Shown in pieces: positions 49,701 through 58,921 of a stretch of DNA of 64,000 nt. The number at the start of each line of letters is the position of its first letter. Position 1 is the stretch's first letter. The position numbers and the translations under genes are program-made. The stretch is taken from assembly GCA_037442365.1 (NCBI GenBank), contig JBBIQK010000007.1, positions 1 to 64,000 on the forward strand, given 5' to 3'. Source of the stretch: GBS-DC sp037442365. Lineage in GTDB: Bacteria; Armatimonadota; Fimbriimonadia; Fimbriimonadales; GBS-DC. The notes under the pieces were generated by a model. It ran no database searches. It had not been told where the DNA came from and saw only the letters and a program-made list of their open reading frames with translations.

Positions 49701-51305
49701 ATGCGCTGGATTCTGTGGCTGTGCGTGCTGGCGGCGCTGACCGACCTCACGGCGTTCGGCTTGACCGACCTCGATGAGGGTTTCTACGCCTCCGTCGCGT
49801 GGGAGATGCGTCAGTCGGGCGACTGGCGCACGCCGACCTTTCTGGGCGAGCCGTGGTTCGAGAAGCCGCCCCTACTCTACTGGCTGATGATAGGCAGCAT
49901 GCGACTGTTCGGCGAGAACGAGTTCGCGCTGCGTTTCCCGTCCGCCCTGCTTTACGCGCTTACCCTGCTCTTGCTCGCGTGGTGGGGCAACCGTCGGCTG
50001 GGGGCGGACGCGGGCAGCTGGGCGGCGTTGCTGTTCGCGCTTGCGCCGCTGAGCCTGATTCTTGCGCGGCTGGCGATTACCGATATGGCGCTCGCCTTTT
50101 TCCTGACGGTGGCGGTGATTGCGCTATGGGAGGCGCGCGGGCTGGGCTGGAGTCTGGTGGGCGGCGTTGCGCTGGGGCTGGCGTTCCTCACCAAAGGACC
50201 TTTCGGGCTGGGACTGGTGGGACTGCTCTACTTGTGGAACGCGCGGACGCTCCATGCGCAGGGCGTGCGTTTCCGCTGGGTTGTGGCGGCGCTGGGCGTC
50301 GCGTTATTGACCGCACTGCCCTGGTATGTGGGCGTCTACCTGCAGCACGGCGCGGACTTTTTCAACGAGTTTGTTGTCAAGCAGAACCTGTTGCGCTTTG
50401 CAGGGGGCGATACGGCGCACTCGGTGCTGCCGCTGATTCAGCGCGGGGATGTCGGGGGCGTGCTTGGGGGCGTCGCGGTGTACCTGCTGTTTTATGTGGT
50501 GGTGTTGTGGCTGGGCGGGCTGACGATGGTCGGCTGGGCAGGCGTGCTGTGGGCGCGCACAGACGACCCGCTGCGCATGTATCTGCGGCGCTGGGCGTGG
50601 CTGGTGTTCGGGCTGTTCACGCTGAGCTTCACGAAGTTGCCCGCCTACATCTTCCCGATGTTCCCCGCGCTGGCGTTGCTGGTGGGCGCGCGCGTGGCGG
50701 AGGCGCGGCGTATGTCGCCCTCGATGGAGGGTTCGGAGCGTCGCTGGCTGGGGATGCGTCGCGCGGGCGCGCTAGCGATTGTGCTGGGCGCGGCGGTATG
50801 GGCAGCCGTCGCGCTCTTCCGCCCGTTGTGGGCGCACGCGCCGTGGGCGATGGCGCTCGCGCTCGGCATGCCGCTGACGATGCTTGCGCTGTATCGTCCC
50901 GCCGCGCCGCCGTGGCTGCGGGCGCTGGGCGCACTCGCGCTTCTCATCGGCTGGCACGGCGCGCTGACAGGCTATGACCGTCTCGCGCTGCGTCCTGTGC
51001 GCGAGCTGGCGCTCAAACCGCCGCCCTACCGCACGCTGGTCGTCTATCGCGTGAACCCGGGCTACCCCAGCCTGCAGTTCTACCGACGGGGTGCGTACAA
51101 GCCTATCGCTGACCCCGACGCCGCGCGTGCGCAGATGCTCCAGACGGGCGCGTATTGCCTCACCACCGACCCAAACTTTGGGAGCGAGTCGGCAATTCAG
51201 TTAGGGCGCGCCGAAGCGCTGGGCAGGGCGCTTTATCTGTTTGCGCCGCAGTATATGCAGAAGCCCCCTCGCCAGTGGCAAGGGGGCTCGATGTCGCAGC
51301 CTTGA
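49701..51305 (+). CDS. Membrane glycosyltransferase, GT39/ArnT-like
   Basis: 534 aa with about 12 hydrophobic helices. The first loop has the DLDEGFYA acidic motif of the PMT/ArnT type, and FEKPPLLYWL is present. Such enzymes use lipid-linked sugars on the periplasmic face to modify lipid A or proteins; which is not shown. The gene converges on the NlpC/P60 gene. Confidence 0.85.
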   Translation: MRWILWLCVLAALTDLTAFGLTDLDEGFYASVAWEMRQSGDWRTPTFLGEPWFEKPPLLYWLMIGSMRLFGENEFALRFPSALLYALTLLLLAWWGNRRLGADAGSWAALLFALAPLSLILARLAITDMALAFFLTVAVIALWEARGLGWSLVGGVALGLAFLTKGPFGLGLVGLLYLWNARTLHAQGVRFRWVVAALGVALLTALPWYVGVYLQHGADFFNEFVVKQNLLRFAGGDTAHSVLPLIQRGDVGGVLGGVAVYLLFYVVVLWLGGLTMVGWAGVLWARTDDPLRMYLRRWAWLVFGLFTLSFTKLPAYIFPMFPALALLVGARVAEARRMSPSMEGSERRWLGMRRAGALAIVLGAAVWAAVALFRPLWAHAPWAMALALGMPLTMLALYRPAAPPWLRALGALALLIGWHGALTGYDRLALRPVRELALKPPPYRTLVVYRVNPGYPSLQFYRRGAYKPIADPDAARAQMLQTGAYCLTTDPNFGSESAIQLGRAEALGRALYLFAPQYMQKPPRQWQGGSMSQP

Positions 51306-51318
51306 AGCGTCCGTGCAA

Positions 51319-52269
51319 TCACCTTGTGATGCGCCGTGCGCCGACATAGCGCTGATGGTAATAGCCTGAGTTGAGCGTGTCGACGCGCACGCGCCCCCGC
51401 GCACTGGAAGCATGTACAAACTTCCCGTTGCCGATGTAGATTCCCACATGCGAGATTCGGCGACCGCGCGTGCGGAAAAAGACCAGATCGCCGGGCTTGA
51501 GTTCACTGCGAGAGACGGGTTTGCCCACGCGATACTGCGCGGCGGAGTTGTGTGGGAGATGGATGCCGTGCTGCCGATAGATGTAAGCGGTGAAGCCCGA
51601 GCAATCGAACCCGCGCGAGCTGCTGCCGCCGTAGCGGTAGCGCGCGCCCAGATAGCCCATCGCGCGACGCACAGGAGCGGGCGCGCCGCTCGCCGATGCC
51701 GTCGCGGTTCGAGACGTGGCTCTCGAGCGCGTTTCAGCAGCCTTCGCCGTTCGTGTGGCAGGCTTCTTCGCAGAGGAACGAGTGGCTACTTGTTTTGCTT
51801 GTTGCGGGGGCTTGGTCGGGCTGAGGTACTTCGAAAGCACCCAGCCTACTGCGCCGCTCTGGAGCCGAACCCGACTCCAGTCGCCCTGACGCCCCAGCAC
51901 CTGCACTTTCGTCCAGCGATCGACAATCGTGAGGCGTCGAGCGTCGGTAGACGGCGCGGAACGGATGTTGACTCTATCCGTGTTGAGTTCTGCCCAACCC
52001 GAAGCGGGGGCAGTGGGTTGAGCCGTGCTACGCTGCGCCTTCGTCGCGCCGTTGATGGGGATTTTAATCTGATCGCCCACCTGCAGCGCGTGCGGGTTGC
52101 GCAGATTGTTCACCGCCAGCAGGTCTGGCAGGCGCAGCCCATGCTTATGGGCGATGGTGTAGAGGCTGTCGCCCGGCTTGACGGTGTAAGTGATTGTTCG
52201 CTGCGCCGAGGCTGCGACGATCAGGCTCACGAGCGGGGCTATCAACCCCAAGCGTACTATGTTGACCAT
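51319..52269 (-). CDS. NlpC/P60 cell-wall hydrolase with LysM and SH3 domains
   Basis: 316 aa. Signal peptide (LIVAASAQR), LysM (YTVKPGDSLYTIAHKHG), an SH3b-like domain (DRVNIRSAPSTDARRLTIVD), an Ala/Thr/Lys linker of about 45 residues, then NlpC/P60 with catalytic Cys in RGFDCSGFTAYIY, His in SHVGIYIGNGKFVHAS. It should cut peptidoglycan stem peptides. A leader of about 50 bases has a hairpin (52300-52315) and AAGGAGGG. Confidence 0.92.
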   Translation of the reverse strand: MVNIVRLGLIAPLVSLIVAASAQRTITYTVKPGDSLYTIAHKHGLRLPDLLAVNNLRNPHALQVGDQIKIPINGATKAQRSTAQPTAPASGWAELNTDRVNIRSAPSTDARRLTIVDRWTKVQVLGRQGDWSRVRLQSGAVGWVLSKYLSPTKPPQQAKQVATRSSAKKPATRTAKAAETRSRATSRTATASASGAPAPVRRAMGYLGARYRYGGSSSRGFDCSGFTAYIYRQHGIHLPHNSAAQYRVGKPVSRSELKPGDLVFFRTRGRRISHVGIYIGNGKFVHASSARGRVRVDTLNSGYYHQRYVGARRITR

Positions 52270-52299
52270 AGTTCCCTCCTTGGTGATAGTCTCGTGCCC

Positions 52300-52315
52300 T
52301 GCGACCTCGGTCGCA
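52300..52315 (-). promoter_or_regulatory. Hairpin in the NlpC/P60 leader
   Basis: TGCGACC and GGTCGCA form a 7-bp stem with a 2-base loop between the -10 box and the ribosome site. Confidence 0.4.
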
Positions 52316-52325
52316 AAGCGGGGGC

Positions 52326-52355
52326 AGTATACCCGATTGTTTAGGGGGGAGTCAA
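52326..52355 (-). promoter_or_regulatory. Promoter of the NlpC/P60 gene
   Basis: TTGACT (52355-52350) with an 18-base spacer and TATACT (52331-52326) preceded by GG. Confidence 0.6.
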
Positions 52356-52383
52356 CCCTTTGAGCCGTTGTCGCCCGCGCAGG

Positions 52384-52389
52384 TATACT
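52384..52389 (+). promoter_or_regulatory. Extended -10 box of the lipoprotein gene
   Basis: GGTATACT ends 6 bases before ATG 52396; leaderless. Confidence 0.6.
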
Positions 52390-52395
52390 CTCTGT

Positions 52396-53109
52396 ATGCC
52401 GCAGGGCGCGTCAGGGAGGGCGAAGCGAGGAGTCGGCTTGGGCGTCTGTGCCCTACTGATAGGCTTGAGCGCATGCGCACGCTTCCCCGACACGCCCACC
52501 ACCGGCGGCGTGCGCCGAATCGCGGTGGAAGTGCAGGTCGCAGGAAGCATTCGTCCCGAGTATCACTATTTTGTGCTGTATAATCTGAGCAACGACCCGA
52601 CGGGTCAGGCGGGACCCGTGCCTGTGGTTGCGCCGCCGTGGGGCAACGGCTTCGCCGCAGGCGCGTTCACACACTTTATGCGCTTCGACAACCTCCAGCC
52701 TGCGGGCGGCTACGCGCTCTATCGCGTCGTGCCCAACACGAACCTGTCGGTGTTCCAGTATCTGGGCGCGCCGCGCGTCAGCGAACCCGTCGGCGCAGAT
52801 ACAAACCGCCTGCGCTTCGAAATCGACCTCACGCAGTTCATTCCCAATCCTATCGACGCCGCGCAGTTGCAGTTCATCCAGCTGAACATCGTCGCGACGG
52901 ACCGCATCCCGTTAGACCCGAACGACCCGACGCCGAAGGTGGTGGACGCGCTGGGCGATCCAAACCTGGGCGTGAGCCAGTACCTGAACCTGCGGATTGA
53001 CCAGAACCGTATCGTGCGCAACACGGACACGAATCTGGAGCCACGCGGGGATGCGCCTGACCCCGATCTGGACATCGTGGACTGGCGGGTGGAGGTGCGT
53101 GCGCTATGA
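52396..53109 (+). CDS. Lipoprotein of unknown function coupled to an MFS transporter
   Basis: 237 aa. N-terminal hydrophobic stretch VGLGVCALLIGLSACA with a lipobox (LSAC), then a beta-rich domain. No family recognised. Its stop overlaps the MFS gene start (ATGA), so translation is coupled. A shorter start than the in-frame upstream one is used because the -10 box is only 6 bases before it. Confidence 0.75.
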   Translation: MPQGASGRAKRGVGLGVCALLIGLSACARFPDTPTTGGVRRIAVEVQVAGSIRPEYHYFVLYNLSNDPTGQAGPVPVVAPPWGNGFAAGAFTHFMRFDNLQPAGGYALYRVVPNTNLSVFQYLGAPRVSEPVGADTNRLRFEIDLTQFIPNPIDAAQLQFIQLNIVATDRIPLDPNDPTPKVVDALGDPNLGVSQYLNLRIDQNRIVRNTDTNLEPRGDAPDPDLDIVDWRVEVRAL

Positions 53110-55466
53110 GCCAGCCGCAGGGGCTGACGCGGCTGGAGATTGCGCGCGGGCTGCGCTGGGCGAACTGGGACGCGGTGTTTTTCACGCTGTTTGTCGCGCT
53201 CACTTCGGGCGCGTTCCAGATTGGGCTGGCGCGCGCGTTTGGCGCGAATGACCTCTGGATAGGAATCATTACTTCCGTGCCATCGCTGGCGGGCGCGCTG
53301 CAGATTCTCACGGCGTACCTCGCCGACACCGCGCCCAGCCAGAAGCGGCTGGTCATCCGCTACGCCTTCTACTCGCGCCTGCCGTTCGTGGCGATTGCGT
53401 TGTTGCCGTTTCTGAGCGATTCCGCGCCGCGCCTGCAACTGTTTGCGGGGTTGCTGATTCTCTCGGCGGTGCTGGGGTCGTTCGCGGGACCGGCGTTTCT
53501 GGCGTGGCTGAGCGCGCTGGTGCCGCCCGACTATCGGGGGCGGTACTTCGGCAGGCGTAATATGATTCTGGGGTTGGTATCGGCGGCGTCCGCGCTGCCC
53601 CCTGCCATTTTCCTCGACCAGGCGGTCAAGTACCAGCGGTTCTCGGAGGCGATTGCGTTTGCGACTCTGTATGGGCTGGGCGCGGTGTTTCTGTTTCTGT
53701 CGCTGTGGGCGCTGCGCAAGATGCCAGAGCCGCCCCGCACGCCCGCCGAAAGGCGCGGACTGCGCGGCGTGTGGGCGTTCTATCGTGAGCCGTTCCGCAC
53801 GCGCAACTTCCGCTCGCTGCTGGGGTTCAACACCTTTCTCGTGTTCGGGCAGATGTTCGCGGGGCAATTCTTCACGGTCTACATGCTGGAGCAGATTCGG
53901 ATGCCCTACCTGATGGTGCAGGTGTCGGGGCTGATCGCCGCGCTGTTCAGCAGCCTTGCGATGCCCGTGTGGGGCTACCTGGCGGACAAGTTCGGCAACA
54001 AGCCGCTGCTGATCCTGTCGCTGTCGGGGGTCACTTTCCTGCCCTATCTGTGGTTTTTGACCGACCCTGACCGCTACCTGTGGAGTATCGGGGTGATTTA
54101 CTGCATTCAGGTGCTGGCGGGTTCGCTGTGGGCGGGGGTGGGACTGACGCAGTTCAATCTGAATGTGGCGGTCGCGCCTCCGGAGCAGCGGGCGGTCTAC
54201 ATGGGCGCGCTGAGCGCGGTGGTGTCGCTGATGGGCGGTCTGGCGGCGTTTGGCAGCGGCGCGCTGATGGAGGCGATGAAGCCGTTCGTGCCCGACCCGA
54301 CGCGCTTTTTCGTGCTGTTCGCGATAGCCTCGCTGTTCCGACTGCTGGCGTTCCCGTGGCTGCGGGGCATCCGCGAGCCGGAGGAGCGTTCGACGCGCTA
54401 TGTGCTGTCGCAGTTGCGGGCGTCGGTGCGTCCGCGCGGGTGGCGAGCAATGCGTCAGCTGCGCGGGCAGGCGGATGTCGCCACGCGCCTGAACGCCATC
54501 CGCACGCTCGCCGAAGAGAAGACGCCACTGGCGGTGGAGGAGTTGACCGCGGCGCTGCACGACCCCATACCCGAAGTGCGTCGGGAGGCGGCGCGTGCGC
54601 TGGGCGCGATTGGCGACCCGCGCGCCGTGCCCGCGCTGATTCGCGCCCTGCAAGACCCCGCGAGCGACCTCGTGCTGGAGGCGTCGGACGCGCTCGGCGC
54701 GATTGGCAGCCCCGACGCGACCGACGCCCTGCTGCCTCAGTTGCAGGCGGAGCGCATCGAAGCGCGTGTCGCCGTGGCGCATGCCCTGCGTCGTATCGCC
54801 GACCCGCGCGCTCTGCCCGCTCTTATGCAACGGCTGGAACACGCGCCCGGACCGCTGGAGCAGTCCACCCTGCTGGAAGCCATCGCCGCCGCGCTGGAAC
54901 GCGCCGAACCCGACACACTGCACGACGCGCTGGACCCCCACACGCTCACGCGCTGGCTGGAATCGGAGCATCCCAGCGTGCGCGCGGCGGCGGCGCTGGC
55001 GCTGGCGAGCGTCCCGCATGACCCGTCGCTGGCGCCCACGCTGCGCCTGCGCCTGCCGCAGGAGACGGAGCCTGCGGTGCTGGCGGCGTTTGCGCGCGCG
55101 CTGGCGCGGCACGGCGAGGCGCGCGACATCGAGCCGCTGCTGCAACAAATGGCGCACGCCGAATCGCCCCTCGCACGGCAGCAAATCGCGCTCAGCGTCG
55201 CGCAACTGCTGGAACGCTACGACTCGCTTTACACCCTGCTGACCGCCGACGAGCCGCGCCGCGATCGGCTGATTGAGAAAGCGCTCGCGTTGCGCTTGCG
55301 CGAAAAGCCCGAACTCTCGGACGCGCTTCGAGCCTATGCGTATGGCGACTACGGCTCCGCGCTGCAGATTCTGCGCAACGCGATGCCGCGCCACCCGCGC
55401 CTGCAGGTACTGGCGCACGCCCCCGATTGCCTCGAATCGTGGCTGCTGGCAGTGAGCGTGATTTGA
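53106..55466 (+). CDS. MFS transporter fused to a HEAT-repeat domain
   Basis: 786 aa. Residues about 15-430 form an MFS transporter with roughly 12 helices (FFTLFVALTSGAFQIGLARA, LSALVPPDYRGRYFGRRN). Residues about 450-780 are HEAT/PBS-lyase-like repeats, e.g. LHDPIPEVRREAARALGAIG and LQDPASDLVLEASDALGAIG. The two modules are in one frame with no stop. The repeats are expected in the cytoplasm and should bind a protein. Coupled to the lipoprotein gene. The transported substrate is unknown. Confidence 0.85.
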   Translation: MSQPQGLTRLEIARGLRWANWDAVFFTLFVALTSGAFQIGLARAFGANDLWIGIITSVPSLAGALQILTAYLADTAPSQKRLVIRYAFYSRLPFVAIALLPFLSDSAPRLQLFAGLLILSAVLGSFAGPAFLAWLSALVPPDYRGRYFGRRNMILGLVSAASALPPAIFLDQAVKYQRFSEAIAFATLYGLGAVFLFLSLWALRKMPEPPRTPAERRGLRGVWAFYREPFRTRNFRSLLGFNTFLVFGQMFAGQFFTVYMLEQIRMPYLMVQVSGLIAALFSSLAMPVWGYLADKFGNKPLLILSLSGVTFLPYLWFLTDPDRYLWSIGVIYCIQVLAGSLWAGVGLTQFNLNVAVAPPEQRAVYMGALSAVVSLMGGLAAFGSGALMEAMKPFVPDPTRFFVLFAIASLFRLLAFPWLRGIREPEERSTRYVLSQLRASVRPRGWRAMRQLRGQADVATRLNAIRTLAEEKTPLAVEELTAALHDPIPEVRREAARALGAIGDPRAVPALIRALQDPASDLVLEASDALGAIGSPDATDALLPQLQAERIEARVAVAHALRRIADPRALPALMQRLEHAPGPLEQSTLLEAIAAALERAEPDTLHDALDPHTLTRWLESEHPSVRAAAALALASVPHDPSLAPTLRLRLPQETEPAVLAAFARALARHGEARDIEPLLQQMAHAESPLARQQIALSVAQLLERYDSLYTLLTADEPRRDRLIEKALALRLREKPELSDALRAYAYGDYGSALQILRNAMPRHPRLQVLAHAPDCLESWLLAVSVI

Positions 55467-55535
55467 GCAGGAGGACAATCAGAAACGGCGCATTCCTGCC
55501 TGCGGAAGCAAAGCGACCACGCGCTGCCAAACAGG

Positions 55536-55541
55536 TACACT
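55536..55541 (+). promoter_or_regulatory. Extended -10 box of the exonuclease gene
   Basis: GGTACACT, with AAGGAG (55553-55558) before ATG 55566. Confidence 0.5.
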
Positions 55542-55565
55542 CATTGCACTTTAAGGAGAAGCACG

Positions 55566-56096
55566 ATGAACATCGTCTACTTCGATCTGGAGACGAAGTA
55601 CCTGGCGGAGGAGGTGGGCGGCTGGGATTACATCGACCGCATGGAGCTGGCGGTGGCGGTCACCTACAGCACCGCGCGCGGGAGCTTCGCCCACTACACC
55701 GAAACAACGGTCGACGCGCTGATTGACGAACTGCGCCATGCCAGTCTGGTGGTTGGGTTCAACCTGTTCCGCTTCGACTACACGGTGCTGCGCCCGTACA
55801 CCGCGCTTGACCTGCGCCAGCTGCCGACGCTGGACATCCTGCGGGAGATTGAACAAAAACGCGGGCATCGAGTGAGCCTCGACTCGTGCGCACAGGCGAC
55901 GCTGGGCGCGTGCAAAAGCGGCGACGGCAAGCAATCCGTGCAGTGGTTCCGTCAGGGACATATCGGCAGGGTGATTGAGTATTGCCAGAAAGATGTCGAT
56001 ATTGTGCGGCAACTGCACGAGTTTGGGCGACAGAATCGGCAGATCTACATCAACGACAAATATCGGGGACGAGTCGTTGTGCCTGTGAGCTGGTAA
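55566..56096 (+). CDS. RNase H-like 3'-5' exonuclease (DEDDy type)
   Basis: 176 aa. DEDD residues: D7 and E9 in YFDLET, D71 in FNLFRFDY, and Y139-x3-D143 in YCQKD, which marks the DEDDy subgroup. The fold is that of the small YprB-like exonucleases (AEEVGGW). It lacks a helicase partner in the window. It may act on RNA or single-stranded DNA. Promoter with a short leader and a good ribosome site. Confidence 0.8.
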   Translation: MNIVYFDLETKYLAEEVGGWDYIDRMELAVAVTYSTARGSFAHYTETTVDALIDELRHASLVVGFNLFRFDYTVLRPYTALDLRQLPTLDILREIEQKRGHRVSLDSCAQATLGACKSGDGKQSVQWFRQGHIGRVIEYCQKDVDIVRQLHEFGRQNRQIYINDKYRGRVVVPVSW

Positions 56097-56128
56097 TCGC
56101 GTTAACGCCGTTTTAACAAGCGTGCGAG

Positions 56129-56134
56129 TATAGT
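56129..56134 (+). promoter_or_regulatory. -10 box of the phytase gene
   Basis: GAGTATAGT ends 8 bases before ATG 56143; leaderless. Confidence 0.5.
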
Positions 56135-56142
56135 TCACAGCC

Positions 56143-57156
56143 ATGTGGCGATTTTCCGCACAACGACCGCTGGAGGTGCGCCCTGTGGTACGCACCGCGC
56201 CGCTGCCCGACGACGCCGACGACCCCGCCATCTGGGTGCATCCCCGCAACCCGCGCCTGAGCCTGATTCTGGGCACGAACAAGGCGCGCGCGCCCCGCGG
56301 CGCTATCGGCGTGTACGACCTCGGCGGGCGCATGCGACAACGAATCGACGGCATCGACCAGCCCAACAATGTCGATGTCGCGTATGGCTTCGCGCTGGGG
56401 CGCGAGCGTATCGATATCGCCGTGGCGACCGAGCGGTACGCCAGCCGCCTGCGCGTGTTTCGCATAGACCCTGCCCGACGACGGCTGATCGACATAACCG
56501 ACCCCGAAGGCGCGCGCGTGTTCGCAGGCGAATCGGACGAACGCGCGATGCCGATGGGGATTGCGCTCTATCAGGCGGGTCAGGGCGAGGTGCATGCGAT
56601 AGTCTCGCGCAAGTCGGGTCCCAAACAGGGCTACCTGCACCAGTATCGGCTGGTTCCGACACGCGGCGGGCGCGTCGGCGTGCAACTGCTGCGGGCGTTC
56701 GGCGCGTTCAGCGGCGAAGGCGAAATCGAAGCCATCTGCGTGGACAGCGAACTGGGCTATGTCTACTACGCGGACGAGAATGTCGGCATCCGCAAGTACC
56801 ATGCCGACCCGCGCAAGCCCGAACGCGAAATCGTGATGTTCGCGACGGAGTATGAGGGCGATCAGGAGGGCATCGCGCTATACGCCCCCCCGAACGGCGC
56901 GGGCTACCTGCTCTGCACCGAGCAGGTAGAAGGGAACAGCAAGCTGCATATCTACCCGCGCTTTGGGGTGCAGCGCGCGCCCATCCTCACAGTGGAGATA
57001 GGCGCAGACGAAACCGACGGGCTGGACGCCAGCGCACACAACTTCGGCGCGCCCTTCGAGCGGGGGCTGGTCGTCGCCATGAACAGCGAAGGGCGCAACT
57101 TCTGGCTCTATCGCTGGGCGGATATTGAGCAGGCGATTCGGGCGCACGCGCGGTAA
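56143..57156 (+). CDS. Beta-propeller phytase-like protein without a signal peptide
   Basis: 337 aa. Phytase signature segments DDADDPAIWVHP, NNVDVAYGF, VATERYASRLRVFRID, GEIEAICVDSELGYVYYADE and EGDQEGIALY match six-bladed BPP phytases, which release phosphate from phytate with Ca2+. Usual BPPs are exported; here no signal peptide is visible from the leaderless ATG, so either it is cytoplasmic, exported otherwise, or acts on another phosphoester. The next gene starts 32 bases downstream. Confidence 0.85.
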   Translation: MWRFSAQRPLEVRPVVRTAPLPDDADDPAIWVHPRNPRLSLILGTNKARAPRGAIGVYDLGGRMRQRIDGIDQPNNVDVAYGFALGRERIDIAVATERYASRLRVFRIDPARRRLIDITDPEGARVFAGESDERAMPMGIALYQAGQGEVHAIVSRKSGPKQGYLHQYRLVPTRGGRVGVQLLRAFGAFSGEGEIEAICVDSELGYVYYADENVGIRKYHADPRKPEREIVMFATEYEGDQEGIALYAPPNGAGYLLCTEQVEGNSKLHIYPRFGVQRAPILTVEIGADETDGLDASAHNFGAPFERGLVVAMNSEGRNFWLYRWADIEQAIRAHAR

Positions 57157-57176
57157 GGCGTCGCGCGCACGGCGGG

Positions 57177-57182
57177 TACAAT
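57177..57182 (+). promoter_or_regulatory. Extended -10 box of the small membrane gene/glcD pair
   Basis: GGTACAAT ends 6 bases before the GTG at 57189; leaderless. Confidence 0.55.
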
Positions 57183-57188
57183 CGTAGC

Positions 57189-57476
57189 GTGCGCGAGATT
57201 GAGCAGAGCCTCGCCATGACCTATCGGCGACTGACCTACGCCAGCGCGGGATTGATGGCGCTGGGGTGGGCGTGGCATCTGGCGCGCGGCGACCAGACGA
57301 ACTGGCTCATCACGCTGGGGCTGGGGCTGCTGCTGCTGACGCCGCTGCTGGCGCTGGCGCACCTGGCGTGGCTGGCGAAGCCGCTCGACTCGCTGACGGC
57401 GCGCTACAGCGGGATTGCCCTGCTCCTGCTGACGCTGGCGGTGCTGATTGGGCTACTTCTGGAGCGAACGCGATGA
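57189..57476 (+). CDS. Small membrane protein, possibly DUF1634-like
   Basis: 95 aa, GTG start. Three hydrophobic helices; the segment LGLGLLLLTPLLALAHLAWL followed by IALLLLTLAVLIGLLL has the pattern of DUF1634. Overlaps glcD by ATGA, so translation is coupled. Function unknown. Confidence 0.6.
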   Translation: MREIEQSLAMTYRRLTYASAGLMALGWAWHLARGDQTNWLITLGLGLLLLTPLLALAHLAWLAKPLDSLTARYSGIALLLLTLAVLIGLLLERTR

Positions 57477-58915
57477 GCCTGCCCGAAACGCTACGGACAG
57501 AACTGGCGCGCCTCGTGGGCGCAGACGCCGTGCTGACCGACCCCATCCAGCTGCTGGCGTATGACTGCGACGCCTACACAATCGAGAAATCGCTGCCGAC
57601 GGCGGTCGTGCTGCCCCAGACGACGGAGCAGGTCGCGGCGGTCGTGCGGCTGGCGAACACGCATGGACTGCCGATTGTGCCGCGAGGGGCAGGCACGGGA
57701 CTATCGGGCGGCGCGCTGGCGGCGCAGGGCGGGATCGTGCTGGCGTTCAGCCGCATGACGCAGATTCTGTGGGTGGACACGCGCAACCGTCGCCTGCGCG
57801 CGCAGGCGGGCGCGGTCAACTACCAGCTCAGCAAAGCCGTACAGCACGCGGGACTGCATTTCGCGCCCGACCCTTCCTCGCAAGGCGCATGCACGATTGG
57901 GGGCAACATCGCCGAGAACTCCGGCGGACCGCACACGCTGAAATACGGCGTCACGGTGAACCATATCACGGGGTTGCAGGTGGTGTTGCCCGACGGCGCG
58001 ATTGCGGAGCTGGGCGGCGTGGAAGACGAGCCGTTCGGCTACGACCTCGTGGGACCGCTGACGGGCAGCGAGGGCACGCTGGCGATTGTCACGGAAGTGA
58101 TTGCCCGCCTGACGCCCAACCCGCAGGCGACGCGCACCCTGCTGGCGGTGTTCGAAACGCTGGAAGACGCCAGCCAGACCGTGTCGGACATCATCGCCGC
58201 GGGGATTGTGCCCGCCGCGCTGGAGCTGATGGACGCGCTGACTCTGCAGGCGGTCGAGGCGGCGTTCGGCTACGGCTTCCCGCTGGACGCGGAGGCGGTG
58301 CTGCTGATTGAACTCGACGGGCTGGAGGTGGAGCTGGACGGCGAGCAGGCGCAGGCGCTGGAAATCTGTGAGCGCAACCGCGCCCGTGAGGTGCGCCGCG
58401 CGACCACCGTGCAGGAACGCGCGAAACTCTGGGCGGCGCGCAAAAAAGCCATCGGCGCGCTGGGCAGACTCGCGCCCTCCTGCGTGACTCAGGACGGCGT
58501 CATCCCCCGCTCGAAACTCCCGCAGGTGCTGCGCGAGGCGGGGCGCATCGCCCATAAGCACGGCTTGCAACTGGCGAATGTGTTCCACGCGGGCGACGGC
58601 AACCTGCATCCCGTGCTGCTGTTCGACGACTCCGACCCGGAGCAGGTCGCCCGTGTGGTGGAGGCAGGCGACGAAATCCTGGCGCTGTGCCTGCGCGAGG
58701 GCGGCAGCCTCTCGGGCGAACACGGAATCGGCGCGGAGAAGTGCGCCTCGATGCGCCAGATGTTCACCGCGCACGACCTGGCGATAATGAAGCGCGTCAA
58801 GTCGGTCTTTAACCCGAACGACACGCTGAACCCTGAGAAGATGTTCCCCGACACGCGCTACTGCTACGAGAGCAAGCGTCGCCTTACGGGGGCGCGGCGC
58901 GGGGCGGCGATTTGA
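57473..58915 (+). CDS. glcD: Glycolate oxidase subunit GlcD-like FAD-linked oxidase
   Basis: 480 aa. PCMH-type FAD domain (LPIVPRGAGTGLSGGALA, GNIAENSGGPHTLKYG) and the C-terminal FAD-linked oxidase domain with NVFHAGDGNLHPVLLFD, SGEHGIGAEK and FNPNDTLNPEK. It would oxidise glycolate, D-lactate or a similar 2-hydroxy acid and pass electrons on. GlcE and GlcF are not present, so its partner or substrate is open. ATG 57473 overlaps the stop of the small membrane protein gene. Confidence 0.88.
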   Translation: MSLPETLRTELARLVGADAVLTDPIQLLAYDCDAYTIEKSLPTAVVLPQTTEQVAAVVRLANTHGLPIVPRGAGTGLSGGALAAQGGIVLAFSRMTQILWVDTRNRRLRAQAGAVNYQLSKAVQHAGLHFAPDPSSQGACTIGGNIAENSGGPHTLKYGVTVNHITGLQVVLPDGAIAELGGVEDEPFGYDLVGPLTGSEGTLAIVTEVIARLTPNPQATRTLLAVFETLEDASQTVSDIIAAGIVPAALELMDALTLQAVEAAFGYGFPLDAEAVLLIELDGLEVELDGEQAQALEICERNRAREVRRATTVQERAKLWAARKKAIGALGRLAPSCVTQDGVIPRSKLPQVLREAGRIAHKHGLQLANVFHAGDGNLHPVLLFDDSDPEQVARVVEAGDEILALCLREGGSLSGEHGIGAEKCASMRQMFTAHDLAIMKRVKSVFNPNDTLNPEKMFPDTRYCYESKRRLTGARRGAAI

Positions 58916-58921
58916 ACGCGC

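Noticed and set aside
52719..55478. A 919-codon open frame antisense to the lipoprotein and MFS-HEAT genes
   Set aside because: No motif and biased Arg/Gln content; the plus-strand genes have start signals and recognisable domains.
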